A DNA stretch of 5,176 nucleotides from Alphaproteobacteria bacterium (GTDB lineage Bacteria > Pseudomonadota > Alphaproteobacteria > Rickettsiales > UBA8987). Both the position numbers and the translations under genes were made by a program. The notes beneath the pieces were generated by a model that saw only the letters and a program-made list of their open reading frames with translations, was not told the DNA's origin and did no database searches. The stretch is from the NCBI GenBank assembly GCA_023269645.1, contig JAHFPR010000158.1, positions 1-5,176 of the forward strand, read 5' to 3'. Shown in pieces: positions 4,845-5,176 of this stretch; positions within the stretch are counted from its first letter, which is position 1; each line of letters begins with the position of its first letter.

Positions 4845-5176
4845 ATGAATATTTATCAGCAGATGCGCGCGCGGGTGCTGGCGGCACTGGAGGAGATGAC
4901 GGCGGAGGGGGTGCTCCCCGCCGGGCTGCCGTTCGATGCCATCACCGCCGAGCCTCCGCGCGATGCTTCCCACGGCGACATTGCCACCAACGCGGCGATG
5001 GTGCTGGCGAAACCGGCGGGTAAAAATCCGCGTGAAATTGCAGCATTGCTTGCACAAAAACTGGCGAAGGTGGAGGATGTTTCCTCTGCGGAAGTGGCGG
5101 GTCCCGGCTTTATCAACCTGAAGGTTGAGGATGCCGTGTGGCAAGGGCTGGTGCGCGAGATTCTCCGGCTGGGCGG
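4845..5176 (+). CDS. argS: Arginyl-tRNA synthetase, N-terminal 110 residues (3' end cut by window edge)
   Basis: ArgRS attaches arginine to tRNA(Arg) in the cytoplasm. The visible part, starting MNIYQQMRARVLAALEEM, is the N-terminal additional domain that recognises the tRNA D-loop. Family markers are EPPRDASHGDIATNAAMVLAK (read over 36-56), KNPREIA and the block AEVAGPGFINLKV (82-95 approx.). The catalytic HIGH-type motif lies beyond the window. The frame is open to the right edge (110 codons plus 2 bases). The start was chosen because the motif spacing to the N-terminus is that of alphaproteobacterial ArgRS; there is no good ribosome binding site, only CCCCGG directly before the ATG, where repeat units occupy the leader. 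A weak TATAAA at 4801..4806 could be a -10 box but no convincing -35 accompanies it. Confidence 0.94.
   Translation, partial: MNIYQQMRARVLAALEEMTAEGVLPAGLPFDAITAEPPRDASHGDIATNAAMVLAKPAGKNPREIAALLAQKLAKVEDVSSAEVAGPGFINLKVEDAVWQGLVREILRLG

Overview
The window looks like a chromosomal core segment of a GC-rich alphaproteobacterium. The evidence is the divergent pair of an A-type Fe-S carrier gene and dgt with argS downstream, the alphaproteobacterial style of the Dgt protein (motif FQRDRDRIIHSTAFRRL), and the GatCA genes. I cannot assign an order or genus. All calls come from reading translated sequence and recalled family motifs; no searches were run.

Left part (1 to about 2970), all on the minus strand and read right to left: erpA-like A-type carrier (2967..2632), a 177-bp gap carrying a good sigma70-type promoter, then the tightly packed unit icd (2454..1243), gatC (1240..953) and gatA (from 953, running off the left edge). 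icd and gatC are 2 bases apart, and gatC and gatA share one base (TAATG). The unit joins a TCA-cycle enzyme with two subunits of the amidotransferase that makes Gln-tRNA(Gln) and/or Asn-tRNA(Asn).

Right part (3042 to the end), plus strand: dgt (HD-domain dNTP triphosphohydrolase, 3042..4247), a small exported protein resembling the N-terminal domain of tissue inhibitors of metalloproteinases (TIMP/NTR fold, 4249..4746), then the start of argS (arginyl-tRNA synthetase, from 4845, cut by the right edge). A 74-bp gap separates the divergent erpA and dgt start codons and contains a short inverted repeat.

The unusual points are three. (1) The isocitrate dehydrogenase is a type II (eukaryote-like) enzyme, but the Arg-His pair that reads the NADP 2'-phosphate in that family is Asp-Met here, which predicts NAD rather than NADP use. 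(2) The TIMP-like gene lies between dgt and argS, which I recall as usually neighbours in this class. It is bracketed by two copies of a 27-bp GGTTTCAG-type repeat (25/27 identical); the left copy is translated as part of the signal peptide. (3) Further inverted copies of the same unit fill the argS leader and allow alternative hairpins. I see no RNA genes, CRISPR arrays, transposase genes or defence genes.
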